In this document: piece after piece, positions 1-12,182 of the stretch
Numbering within the stretch: the first letter of the stretch is position 1
How the letters are laid out: each line of letters opens with the position of its first letter
Assembly (NCBI GenBank): GCA_023101885.1
Contig: JALPQD010000088.1
Location: 4,933,501 to 4,997,500, forward strand
DNA: 64,000 bases
Direction of reading: 5' to 3'
Source: Typhlomys cinereus
Taxonomy: Eukaryota; Chordata; Mammalia; Rodentia; Platacanthomyidae
The notes under the pieces: model-generated
What the model was told of the DNA's origin: nothing
Databases searched by the model: none
What the model saw: only the letters and a program-made list of their open reading frames with translations
Program-made: the position numbers and the translations under genes

Positions 1-152
1 AGAGTTCCTATCCCCCCCTTACAGCCTTACCAACATCTATTTTATTTCTGGATGGTAGCTATTTTGATAGAATGTTAGTGTAGCTTTCATTGTATTTCCA
101 TGGTTGTAAAACTTTTTAATTCTATTTTTAAAAATGTTTTACTTATTTATAT

Positions 153-153
<1 letters not shown>

Positions 154-183
<30 letters not shown>
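154..183. repeat. (GA)n microsatellite
   Basis: About 15 GA units with one interruption. Confidence 0.95.
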
Positions 184-185
<2 letters not shown>

Positions 186-677
186 TGTGCCATGGTGTGC
201 ATAAAGCTAGAGGACAACTTTCAGAAGCTGATTTTTTCCTTCTATTATGTAAACTTCTAAGGATGGAACTCAGATCACCAAATTTTTAAGCAGACACCTG
301 TCTCAGAAACCATTTCATCAGTCTCAGAATCCTTTCATCCTAAAGTGTAGCCAAGCACGTGCTCTGTCACCCCCAAAAGAGACACAGGTCACTGAAAAGA
401 TCTCTTGAGTCTCAACACCATTGTGTTTAACTCCCAAGAAAAGAATTTGATGCTCTCCAGGTCCCCATGCTCAGCTCCATCTATGTAGGTTGGTCAACAT
501 TTTCACTACGGAAAGAAGAGATGATCTCCTCAGAGGATCAGGGACAAGAGTCTAAGCAGAAAGTCAAAACAACTTATGAATTCCAACAGTCAATGGACCA
601 ACATTGTGGTAGCTCACACATGTTTTCCTCCATTCTCTTCAGGAATCCTGTGTCTCCTTAGTACATTGGTCCTCATT

Positions 678-983
678 CTTTTTTTTTTAATTTTTTTATT
701 ATTATTATTTATTCAACTGTGTGTATATGCAGTGTGTATGTGCAGCGCGTGTGTCTGTGTGTGTGTGTGTGTGTCTATGTGTAGAACCACGGACGAATTC
801 GCGAACCATCATGGACGCCTCCACCTCCTTCTGCCCCGGGATTCACAGGCTCCGTCCTACCAGGACCAGAAGCGAAGGTCGCCCCTGCTTCCGCCTGGCG
901 TCTATACATGGGATCTGGGATCCGAACTCAGGACCTTCTGCCTGCAAGGCGGAGGCTTAATCCCTGAGCCAGCTCTCCAGCCC
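678..983 (-). mobile_element. Young tRNA-derived SINE (GGCTGGAGAG family)
   Basis: The reverse complement begins GGGCTGGAGAG and ends in CA/TG and A-rich tracts. It is flanked by a perfect 14-bp direct repeat TGGTCCTCATTCTT (667-680 and 984-997), the target-site duplication. It produces spurious open frames with a repeated Pro/Arg-rich sequence. Confidence 0.9.
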
Positions 984-1559
984 TGGTCCTCATTCTTATC
1001 TCCTGTGGTTGAAATCATTAAGATTATCAATGGCAAGTCAAAGTTCACTGAATTGACCATCAGCAGAGTAAACTCATTGACCCCAGTAGAGTCCATATCT
1101 CAGCAAGAGTGCCTGTAGCAAAGAAGTGGGGTCTTTCTTCACCACAATCCCATAAGCAGACCCCTCCTTCTCTGACTCTTTCATGCTCACACTTACTAAG
1201 ACAGTTGAATGACAAAAAGTGTCTGCTACCCTGTTGTCTTGGACTAGTCTCTTAACCTCTTCAGATGGTTGCCTCAGCTGCAGAAGCATGCGTCATATAC
1301 AAAATTGAAGTTTTGTTCCTGTTCTTCTTTGACTCTTGAGTTGTGTGCAATAATAGACAAAAATATAGTACACTTTAAGATCAGATACAAGGTAAATGGT
1401 TCAGCAACCAGCATCATCTATAGCTATTAGACTAGAGCTAATTATAGAAATTATTTTGCTCTAGTGATGATGTGGATAAACCAACATTGTAGGTCACAGT
1501 GAGATTCATAGCTCAAAATTAGAGGGTTAACATCTCCCTTGAGGTGGAGGTAAGATAGG

Positions 1560-1986
1560 TGTCATGGATATGTACAGGTGTCAACTTGATGGTTGGGGTT
1601 TGAGCTCTGGGCACATTTGTAGAGAATTAATGGTTGAGTTAAGCCCAGAGCAAACTTGCGGGAGTTGTCGAGCTGATGGGGAAGGTTCAGTCCATGGTGG
1701 GTGGGACTAGGCCCTGAACAGGTGAATAAAATACTGAGAGCTGGTTGAGGAAGTTGGTATCCTTGTGTACACTTGGCCAGATATGCTGGGCAAGTAAGGC
1801 TTGTCCCTCTCCTCAGCCGTTATGTGGTGATGGTGTTACCAGTTCCCTCGGCCCTGGTGTTGGTGCATGCTCTCCTGTGAAGCTGGACCAAGAACTGTAA
1901 CCAGACTGTCATAAGGCAATAAACCCCTTGTTCCCTTAAGGCGTTTGATGGTGATTTATCAGCAACCATGCAGGCTGACTACAACA
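1560..1986 (+). mobile_element. Solo LTR, MaLR-like family seen six times in the window
   Basis: Begins TGTCATGGATATGTACAGG and then TGTCAACTTGATGG. It has an AATAAACCCCTTGTTCCCTT poly(A)-signal region, then TTTGATGGTGATTTATCAGC, and ends ACTACAACA. Five related copies in inverted orientation lie at about 8365, 34188, 36026, 39336 and 44713. Confidence 0.75.
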
Positions 1987-2341
1987 CAGGGTTATCATTA
2001 CATACTCTTGGTTTGCCTATAACTTATCATATAGACCATACAGATTTGAACCAATAGTAATATTCCTGTTTCAGACTCTGGAATGATAGGATGCTGGAGT
2101 TATAGGTTTGAGTCATGCTTGGTTAGAGTTAGGAAGTAAATTATTTCTTTCATTCTTCTTCTTTGTTTACTTCATTTTTGAATCAGCAAGAGGAAATAAT
2201 GATAGTACATTCATATCATTTTATAATGAGGATATATCTGATTAATTTGTCTTGAGATTTTAGCATTGTGAAAACATCACAGGGAGTACTTACATAAGTC
2301 CAGAGGGGACTGCACACTGCCTGCCTATTGCATTGACATAG

Positions 2342-3732
2342 CAGATTGATTCTAGGCTACAGTCCTATCTAGCATGCTTTGATGTGGCTAGTGTGCCTTT
2401 GGAACTGTTTGTTGGGAGAAATACGGAGAACTTTGGGACTTCGTGCTGGGAAAGTCTTTGCGTCTTGGCGGCTGGGCCAATGGGCCTTTCTCATGAGAGC
2501 TCAGAGGAGAGCAATGCTGTGAGAGATGCAGGCAGTGGAAGCCCAGCTTGTGATGGTCCAGAGGGGAACAGAGACTGTGTTTGCAATTGGACGAGTGACA
2601 CATGGAGCCATGTGTTGGCTGAGAGTTTAGTGAAGTTTTGCCCTCATCCTGAAAGCTTGCCTGAAGTTAAGCTGGAGTGCTTGGTGGAGGAAATTTCAAA
2701 GCAATGTAGTCTTGACAATGTGATATGGCTACTTTTTAGATGTCTTCAGAATTATGAAAAAGAGCAAACAATCAGGCAGGAAGAAGCAAAAACTGTAAGA
2801 TCCAAAGATGAAAAATACAATGGTAAACTTAAAGAGTTGAACCAGGAAGAAGCAGAGAACAAAATGGCTGTTGAAGAGATTAGCTAATTGAATAATAGGA
2901 GAGGCCCTAGTTTGAGGGCAAGATCCTCAGGGAAGGCTCCCACTCATAAGAATGCAAATCCTTTCAGAAGACTGGAGCTAAAGGGTGGAGTTCCAAAGCA
3001 AGAGTTGGTTCCTCTTACCAAGCAACTGCCCAGGAGTGAAAGAGATGGTCAACATAGAGAAGCAGAATCAGCTGTGATTCAAAGGGGCCAGTCTTGGCAA
3101 AGTTGTCCAGGTGGTTCTGGTTTTAGAGGCATCAGTGATGCAGGAGGGAGGAGATCATGGAGTCCTCCTCCACGATTTCAAAAATTGGCAGAATCCAGGC
3201 ATCATAAGGCAAGAAGCCTGCAGTTTAGAGGCCCAAGAAGGGCAGTTTGTGCTGTGGAGTTAAAGCCTGGTTTGCCATTGAGAAGTAAAGATGTTAGAGA
3301 TTCCAGACACAACATAGGACACCTGCCAAGGAGAGCTGTATACCCTGGGAGGAGTCAGCCCAAGATGTGTTCTATGGGCAGCTGCATTGGAGGGGTGGAA
3401 CCAAAACCCTTTGGAACTGAGATGATTTCAACAAGAGGCTCACCTGTTGGATTCGGAGCTACAAGATTTGGAGTTTATCCTGCTGGTTTTCGGTCTTATG
3501 GACCGATCTTTCCTGGGTATGCCCCCATTCCTTCCTTTTGGAATGGGAATGTTTATTCTGTGCCATTGTATGTTAGAAGTATGTAACTTGTATTTTGATT
3601 TTACAGGAGGCTTTGGACTTTGGACTTTTGGACTGTTGGGACTACCATTGTAGTCTATGAAGACTTTTAAAGAGGACTGAGTATGGGTTGCATAATGAGA
3701 TGGCAATGAGCCTGTGGGGGCCAGGGGTGGAG
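2342..3732 (+). mobile_element. ERVL-MaLR internal region with long gag-like reading frame
   Basis: From memory, the DNA resembles the internal part of mammalian MaLR elements (THE1/MST/MT group). Points of similarity are the GGAACTGTTTGTTGGGAGAA segment near 2400, the TTTGATTTTACAGG segment near 3597 and the short GGACTTTGGACTTTTGGACT stretch. It ends directly at an LTR of the same class. One frame runs from 2342 to 3586, about 415 codons, interrupted only by a TAA at 2885-2887. The first half is acidic and coiled-coil-like. The second is rich in Arg/Pro/Gly and ends in an aromatic-glycine tail. MaLR internal regions are thought to derive from ERVL gag. No 5' LTR of the same type is present, so the copy is 5'-truncated. 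Confidence 0.75.
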
Positions 3733-4089
3733 TGTCATGGTTTGAAATGTGTCCCCCACAGTCTCATGTATTTGGCAAGGTCATGGCACCTTGAGAGGTG
3801 GAGCCTTGCTGGAGGAAGGCAGTCACAAGGGGTGGGCCTTGAGGTGGATTAGTCCCACCCTACCTCCAAGAGAAGTCTGCCTTTGCTGCAAGCAGTCTGC
3901 AGCTCTCAGTTTCCAAGATGTCTGCAGTGACTTAGCCTCCTCCAGCTTTGGCCAGCCAGCCATGCCACCTCTGCTTTGAGAGACTATACCTTTCCTCTGG
4001 AACCGTAAGCTGAATAAACCTCCCTTTCTCCCTTATGTTGATTGACTTTGGGTGTTCTCTCACAGCAATAGTTAAGAGTAACTGATACA
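3733..4089 (+). mobile_element. 3' LTR of the MaLR element (MT-like)
   Basis: Starts TGTCATGGTTTGAAATGTGT with CCCCCACAG soon after, the classic MaLR LTR start. It contains the GGTGGAGCCTTGCTGGAGGA block and an AATAAA at about 4013, and ends near CTGATACA. Length is about 357 bp, in the normal range for MaLR LTRs. Confidence 0.85.
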
Positions 4090-5355
4090 TATGTAATTTA
4101 ATTTTTATCTTTCATACTTCCATACACAAATACAATGAATTTATACTCTTGTCACCCCTTGCTGCTCAATTCCATTTCTCTTTCCTTTCCCATTTCCTAC
4201 AGTCTCCTTTCCAGCCAATCTCCCTCCTACCTTCACATCTTGTTGCATATGAGATCTACTAAGTTTCATCTAGAATACCTGTACTAGTAAGTGATTGAGC
4301 TATGTAGCATGCTATGGCTTGAGTGCAGGTGACTGTCACACAATAGTATTTGTGTATTTGATCATTTCTAAACATGATAAAGGTACAGAAAAACACATAA
4401 TACAAGATAAAAATGATACACATATGTAAGACACTATGAATAGAGTTCACAGGATAAGACCTTGTAGGAGTAAGCTATCATGTAATATCCACAAAACACT
4501 CAATTAGATAGGGAAAATGCATGAACAAAAATGAGTATATCAGCAAAAAGATCTATAAGAGAGATATAGGAGGGGGGGGGAGAGAGAGAGAGGTTTTAGA
4601 GCTGAAAATATCATGACCAAACAAAAAAATTTACTATAGGATTTAAACAGAAAACTTTCCCTGAGTTCAAGAAAGAATCAATAAAACCAAAGACAAGCCA
4701 TTTGAAATTACTTGGAAAAACTTACTGGAAAGAAGAAAAAGGGACTTATCAAATAAAATAGTGTATACGGTATAGAACTTTCAGAAGAGTAGAGAGGGAG
4801 AGAAAATTTTTAAAGAAATAAGCATTAGCAACCTCTCAAATCGAGGGAAGAAAGCACAGAAAATGACTGAATATTTTGCAATCTACAAAGGATGATCCAG
4901 AAGAAATCAACACTGAGATACATTATCATAAAACCATTACATGTTGGAGATAACGATATTGTTAAAGCATTAAGATATAAAGCAGTTTATCATATATAAG
5001 AGAGTATCTATGACAAAATTATACTATGAATGAAATTCCTACTTAGTGAGAATTAGCTGTTTTTGGTGTGAAATAAAAAAAATGGGTAGACCTATTAAGA
5101 TGAATGGCAGCTTTACCACTGAAACCTTTGTACTATCTAAATGTATTCCAAAAGTTCATGCTGTATACATTAAACAAACACAATAAACTTTATTTTTAAA
5201 ATGAGTTTTCTAGACATCATATCCAACTATTTGCACGTATTTATTGGTATCATATTTCTCAAAGTTATTAAACAGAGATCAGGGAGCTAACAATTATTTC
5301 AAAGTTCCTGCTGAAGTTGCTGAAGTGATAGGGTGTACTTTGGCCACTAAAAAAG
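4090..5355. other. AT-rich intergenic DNA, GLYAT 3' flank
   Basis: No coding exon seen. It contains a G-run and (GA)n at 4571-4593 and otherwise AT-rich sequence. It probably includes weak L1 relics. Confidence 0.5.
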
Positions 5356-5846
5356 GGAGAGAACCCCATCCTGGAGCTCAGGGACATTTGCGGAAGAGGG
5401 GGCGGTAAGATTGTAAGAGCAAAAGGATGGGAGGAACAACGATTTGCAAGATTCTCAACAATAGTTGGGGCCAAAGCAATCATAATGGGACTTCGCATGC
5501 CCTGCGCAATGTCCAGCACACTGTTGCCCTCATAAAGTCTAGCATCTGTTAAGGGCACCGAGATCCTTGGAGGCAAGGGATTGACAGCCATAGTAGTGCT
5601 CCTATGCTTAAGGGGAACAAGAGAAAGGGCTTATGGAAATGCCACTGGATCCTTATATGTCATCGGAGAGGAGGACCCAGTGGAGAGTCAGGCGTACACA
5701 ATAAAGGACTCTCTGGGAATTGGGGGGGAGGCACTAGGGGATGGGGAGGGGGAGGAGAGGGTTCGGGGGGAGGGGGGAGGGAGGGAGGGAACTGGCAAAA
5801 AAATTTTAAAATGTATAATTACATTTTTAATTAAAAAAGGGAGAGA
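5356..5846 (+). mobile_element. L1 3' end (3'UTR with G-rich tract and A tail)
   Basis: TCCTGGAGCTCAGGGACATT and TAAGATTGTAAGAGCAAAAG are shared with the copies at 20.96 kb and, inverted, 42, 58 and 61 kb. A G-rich polypurine tract (5720-5790) precedes the A-rich end. A (GA)22 microsatellite follows (5860-5902). Confidence 0.75.
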
Positions 5847-5855
5847 AATAGATAG

Positions 5856-5859
<4 letters not shown>

Positions 5860-5902
<43 letters not shown>
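5860..5902. repeat. (GA)n microsatellite
   Basis: About 21 uninterrupted AG units after the L1 tail. Confidence 0.95.
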
Positions 5903-5904
<2 letters not shown>

Positions 5905-6022
5905 ATAAGGCTCATAAGACAGCACCACATCTTGGCAGAACTGGTAAGCCTGATCATGGGCACTAATTTACAAGAGGAAAGGATAGAATATAAGCAGATA
6001 AGAGCCAGTGAGATGCAGAGAT

Positions 6023-6058
6023 GTACAAAATTGAACAAGGTACAAAATTGAACAAGGT
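6023..6058. repeat. 18-bp tandem duplication
   Basis: GTACAAAATTGAACAAG occurs twice back to back. Confidence 0.9.
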
Positions 6059-6281
6059 CAGCGGTCACAGTGAAGAGGTGTGATCATACCACGTCTGCTA
6101 GCCTTAAAGGGTAATATAACTGCAGAAACCTTGGGGTACTGTAGACCAATCATCTGGCTTCCCCGGAGCCCAAACAATGCCCACTCCTCTACTTCTTACA
6201 GTTCGCCCTTTCTTTCTATCCACCCTCTGGTCCCCAGGTCTCATCACAGCCCTTCCAACCATCTCGTGTCCAGCACCACAT

Positions 6282-6684
6282 CTACAGAGGCGCCCATTCC
6301 CACTGGTTCCAGTCACAGGGCATGGGGACATGTTGTAGAGTATGGCTCATTTTCTGTATGATTTTGTTGGCTCTGTCTGTATGATTGTACACAGGATAGC
6401 CTCGTTTCTCCATAGCCAGGGTCTGAGTATAAATGACGTAGGAGATTAGGCCGTGAGCCCGGTACTCAGGCACAGTGCCTGCCATCCGCATCTCTCCAGT
6501 CTGGTCCATCAAAGCCCAGGATACAGGAGTACCCTCCGGTCCCAGGAGACAAGAGCTGGGAAAGATCTGGATACAGCGCTTAATGAATTTCTGGCTTCTC
6601 TCATTGCCACCAAACTGCCAGAATTTATCCACCAAGGAAGCATGGGTAACATCCAGTGATGAGAGCTTAAACATCTCTCCGTCA
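6282..6684 (-). CDS. GLYAT: GLYAT last coding exon (residues 163-296)
   Basis: After the acceptor CTCAATAG the frame reads I-DGEMFKLSSLDVTHASLVD and continues unbroken to the stop at 6282-6284. It holds the GNAT-like acyl-CoA-binding C-terminal domain: GGNERSQKFIKRC, LLGPEGTPVSWALMDQTGEM, the PEYRAHGLISYVIY helix and the terminal WNQWEWAPL. A polyadenylation signal was not fixed. AATAAA occurs on the minus strand at several points between 5180 and 5245. Confidence 0.93.
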
Positions 6685-7636
6685 CTATTGAGAAAAAGAA
6701 AAAAAGAACAGCCATGAATACCATGTACAGTGTGGAACATCTGTGCCCTACCCCCCTCCCCCCTCCGAAATATTAAGAGGCAAGGAAGAACAGAAGCACA
6801 CTTCAGGCAGGCAAAAGGCAAGTGTAGTGACCCAAAGACATGAATATAGGAGAATCACATAAAAGGGTAGAGCTGCTAGTGAGAGGGAACCACAGCGACA
6901 AGATGATTCCCAAGAGGTGAGGAGTGCAGGTCTCATGGGAAAACAAAGAGCTTGGATTTCACCCAAAATGAGCTGGGAATTATTACTGGCAGACTGAGGC
7001 TGAGGGAATAGCTCAGTTAGTAATGTGTCTCACACACATGTGGATCTGAGTTTGGTCTCCAGGACCCACGATTAAAAAAAAAAAAATGAAAAGATGGGAC
7101 TGGGGAGATATAAAGCTTTTGCTTCATAACAAAAGGGCCTCAGTTTGGATCCCAGATCCCAAGTGAAAACTGGGCAAATAAGGCAATGGGGTGCATTTCC
7201 AGCCCTGGAAAACTGAGCCTGAGAAACCCAGGAAGAAAGCAGTAAGGAAGTAGAACAATCCAGGATTCCCAAAGTCACCTTTGTGCCTCCACAGAAACAC
7301 TCACTCAAGGGGCCTCTTCTATACGTAGGCACATGTGTAAACAAACAAGCAAGCAAATAAATAAATAAAAGATGTCAGCGTGTTGGCCTCCAGAGTGAGA
7401 AACCCTGTCTACAAACAAACAAACAAACAAGGCAGATAGAATGATTCCCCTCTGGCCCTTCATACCTGTATGCATGCATACTCACACACACATGGGGGGC
7501 ACACCCATACATGCATATGTCTTAAAAGAACATAAATAAATTAAATAGAAAAAGAATATACAAATTAAGGAATTACTGGTGACATTTAAGTAGAGATATC
7601 ACATCATTCACATTACATCTTTTTAAATTTATTATT

Positions 7637-7691
<55 letters not shown>

Positions 7692-10600
7692 TTGTGGGGG
7701 TGTGTGGGTGTGTGTGTGTATGCATGTGTATCAGAAGGCAGTATGTGTCCCTATGGAGGACCAGGAGGACTTTGGGAATCACCCTGAATTGTTTCTACCT
7801 CCTCTTTGCACTAAGATTTCCCAGGCTCTGTCCACCAGTCTGGAAGTACAGGTAACCCTATCTGCCTGGCATTTTTGTGTAGAACCTGGGATCCAAACTC
7901 AGGACCTTCTGCAGAGTCTTAATCCCTGAACCATCTCTCCAGCCCCACATTACATCTTTAAGAGACTCACCCTGGAGGGAAAGGTTTAAGAAAGCTACTT
8001 TAGTTTGAGATACTGATGTCACAGAGCATCTCTGATCATACTCACATGGCCCGGGGCCTGCCAGATTTGTCATGGAGCTTCTCAGCGTCTTCCATCAGAG
8101 AAGGCACCAGTTTCTTTGCCGTCTGAGGCATCATGTACAGAATGCTTTGTGTTCTCTTGACCTTGGCCAACTTAGCACCAGCAAGACTTTTTATCACCGT
8201 ATCCAGACTGGACTGTGAAGCTAGAAGGATATAGAGTTAGAAAGCAATTAGTGTCTATGTAAAAGGTAAAGTCAGTGGCCCAATGGAAGGATGTAGGATT
8301 AAGAATCAGAAAACCTTATCTTTGGTATGACCACTAACTGTGTCTATGCCCACTCAAGTCATGGTCGAAGTTACTCTGCTTGATTGCCAATAAACTCACG
8401 ACCATATATGGCTTAAGGGAACAAGGGGTTTTATTCTGGCTTATGACTTTCCAGTTACAGTTACTTATTCAGACTAGCAGGAGAGAGCACACCAACACTA
8501 AGGGGTCAAAGGAATATCAAATCCACAGAACTGCTGACAGGGGCAATCCTCACATGCCAAACCAATAAGTATGGCCAAGTATATAGAAGAAGCCCAGCCT
8601 CCTCAGCCAGCTCCCTCTACTTACCCAGGGACCAGCGCTACCCACCATGGGCTGGACCTTCCCCATCAACTACACAATTTCCTGCAGGCCTTCTCTAGGC
8701 TTACCTCAACCATTACTCTTCACAAATGTGCCTAGAGCTCAAACCCTCAACTGTCAAGTTGACCCCTCTTATCTAACGATGACAGTCATTCTCTGAGCAT
8801 GTTTTCTCTTATGCAAAACAAAACATTAGAAATTCTGACTATGAAACAGAAGAAGTGGTATTTAAATGACACTATCCAGTCTTGCTTGAGCACAATACTT
8901 GAGCATTAATACTTCATTTAATCCCTACATTGACCCCATTTTTGATTCTTTAATTATTGACATTTTTACATATGAGGAGCTTGAGTAGTAGATAAGTCAC
9001 TTGCTCAAAAAAAAAAAAAATTTCAGAGTGGAGGCAGAGCAAGAACGTATCCTCTGGATCTGACTCCAGAAGCATGTTCATAACTACCTGGGAGATGCTC
9101 TTTGCCATAAGAAGCTGCCATTCTTATTTTATGAATGGAAGATCAGATCTTCCTCCCAATTGTCCCAAGGACTCTTAAATAGGTCTGCAAAACACACAAC
9201 GAATCTTCAGTTGTTGAGAAAGGACCTTGTCCGCTGCTCCTATCAACCTTGTAGGCTGAAATATTTGAAATCTACCGCACCGAAGTTGAGATTCTGGGGC
9301 TCCAAAGTCTGATAAAAGGAAATGAAGTTTGCAGGGGACCTTGTTCAAGATGGAAAGTGATCCTGCAGATGCAGACCCAGAGGAAGTGATCCCAAGTGGA
9401 CTAGGAGGTCCCAGCAGCCAGCACACACACCACCTGGGTCTCTTACCTTGGATCTGCAAATGTTGCTTCCAGTTGATGATGTCTGGTGATGCAAGTGATT
9501 CCTGGCAGTTGTTAGGATCCTTGGAAAAGATCTGGTAGGTGTTGGTGTGGGGATCAAGGTCATCAGTCATCTCCTGTTTAATTGGGCAACATGGAATAAA
9601 TTAAGTCAATGATAGCAAGTAATTTCAACTTTTCCAGCATTTCATTACACTGGCATTATGCTGACTTAAATATGGATGTTTACTTAGCATGCTGTCCCGT
9701 GTACATCTACATCATGAAACCAAGTCAAACACTCTATATACACCATTCTGTCAAAATATTCACTGAACCAAATATTTGTAGATTCCATTTCAATTTCAAA
9801 TCAATAAAAGGTGGTTTAAGAAGTGTATTTCCATGACTTTGCAATGTTCAGGAGAAAGGAGAGAAAGTAATACTGCCAATGGCAGGCTTCTCTTATAAGA
9901 GTAAGTCTTACTCTTTCAAAGAATCTCAGAATCCTGTGTGTGTGTGTGTACATTCATGTCAGGAAGTACATGTGGAGGTCAGATGATAAATGTGTAAAGC
10001 CAGAAAATCAATATTTTTATAGATACTTCTACAGGCTATTTCTGCCAAACTCTAGGACAATAAAGATTTGTGTATTACATATAGCCTGAAACAGAATTCA
10101 TCTGTAAACAGTGAATAATGAATGAACCTGGCTCAAAAGAGGAAGTAGAAATACTGAGCTAGTCTTTCCATACATTAAGTATTATATATTCACAAACTGT
10201 ATCTTGCAGTTGGTCCTCACCTTTCACCTTGTTTGAGACACGGTTTCATTCTATGGCCAGTAGACTTCTGGAGGGTACTCCTTTCTTTGCATATTTCCAG
10301 TTTTATGTCACATACACAGCAAATGAGGATACAAAGTCATTTTCATTTTACCACAGAAAACTTACCTGTTCCTGAGGACGGACAACCACTGTGTTAAAGT
10401 CAGGCCACTTGTCTACCAGAGCCTTCAGCTTGAATGGGTTTCCCTGGTTCATATGAAAGACAGTTCCATACACCTAAATATTTCAACAGAGTAGGAGGGT
10501 CAGCTCATTTTATAAAGGGAGACAGATAAGTGCCTTATTTTTGACCAGAACAATGTCTATTCCTATGAGATCAGGGTGTGTAATTCATGAAACATCGTTA

Positions 10601-12127
10601 CCCAAAAGAAAAAGCATTTTTGAAATCATGGAAATGTTGCATAATTATTAGGCTAAATTAAATAAATTTATATCCAACCATCATACATGGTAGAATTTTG
10701 TCGTATAAACTTCCATGCTGGATGTTTATATGGCATATAGTTACATATCTGCATAATTTTACAACAGTGAGATTGCTTAGTATGCATTAACTTAAAACCT
10801 AGCTTCCCAATATACTACAGAGGGACATATTTCCATGCCAACTAACAGAAACCTACATAATCATGTTTTGTGACTGTATAATAATACCTAATGTATGGAA
10901 AGACTAGCTCAGTATTTCTACTTCCTATTTTGAGCCAGTTCATTCATTATTCACTGTTTACAGATGAATTCTGTTTCAGGCTATATGTAATACACAAATC
11001 TTTATTGTCCTAGAGTTTGGCAGAAATAGCCCGTAGAAGTATCTATAAAAATATTGATTTTCTGGCTTTACACATTTATCTGCAAAAACACCAAAGTTGT
11101 TTAAAAAAAACTTGAAGTTGATTAACATTTGCAGTACTTCCCAGCAAACAGCAACTTTGCTGAGTCATAGAAGTCCAGTCCTGAACCATGGCCTTTGGAC
11201 AGCTGCTGTACCCTATCTGGGTCAGAAGAATAAGAGACATGGGATTGCACAAAACTCCCATGGCTTAGTTCCCAGATGATCCCTTCTCAAGTTTTCAGAG
11301 CATCAGGTAAAGGAAATGAAGACTATTATGCTATTCCTACCAGATTCCCTATCATCACAATCATTGTAAAACCTGCACTGCATACATCATCTTCCTGTTA
11401 CCCTAAGGGGTCCATATAACAGAAAGGGAAGTCAACAGGGCTCTCTATTCAATGTGTTGGGAGTTTGGGGATTTTTTTTCTTTGCTTGTTTATTTCACAT
11501 TCATTAAAATGAGTGCAATTTTAGTTTTGAATTCTGGTTCTTTACTGCTAATATATATGAATATAATTGAATTCTGCCATTTATGTGTTGATCTTGAATC
11601 CTGTCACTTCATTAAACTTGTTTGGAGCTTCCTTAGGACTTCCTACATTAGGTGATCATGAACTCAGAGAACAGACTGCATTATTTGTTCCCCCATATGT
11701 ATTACTTTTACTCTTTTTCTTCATTTCTATACTAACCAAACAGCCAATATCTCATTAAATACAATTAGTGAGATTGGATACTATTACCTGATTGTTCTTT
11801 TCTTTACTATTTACAGTAATATTAATTATACATTTATCTGTGTGTTTTTATCAGGTTAACAAATTCTCTTTTGCTCCTAGTTTACTGAAAAGTTTTATAT
11901 TCATCCAGGCTATTAATCTTTTTCAAAAACGTTGTGCCTATTAGGAGAGATCAGGAGGGGTATGGTAGGTCTGTGCTGTATGTTGCAACCTCAGCTCTCA
12001 GTAGGCTGAGGCAGGAAGGTGATGAGTTCAAAGCTAGTGCAAGCTACACAGTCTTCTAAACTTCAAAAAACAGTTAGTCATGGTATCTTACACCAGTAAT
12101 TTGAGAGACACAGAGAGACACATGCCC

Positions 12128-12182
<55 letters not shown>

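Noticed and set aside
576..1118. 180-codon frame with Cys/Val-rich start
   Set aside because: It is the translation of a TG tract and a SINE. The same peptide pattern recurs at every copy of that SINE.
2384..3586. A new intronless host gene or processed pseudogene
   Set aside because: The flanks and parts of the sequence match the MaLR internal-region pattern and it runs directly into a MaLR LTR, so a transposon origin is the simpler explanation.
9985..11080. A DNA transposon with 200-bp terminal inverted repeats
   Set aside because: The spacer contains a conserved GLYAT exon, no transposase is present, and no flanking target duplication was seen.
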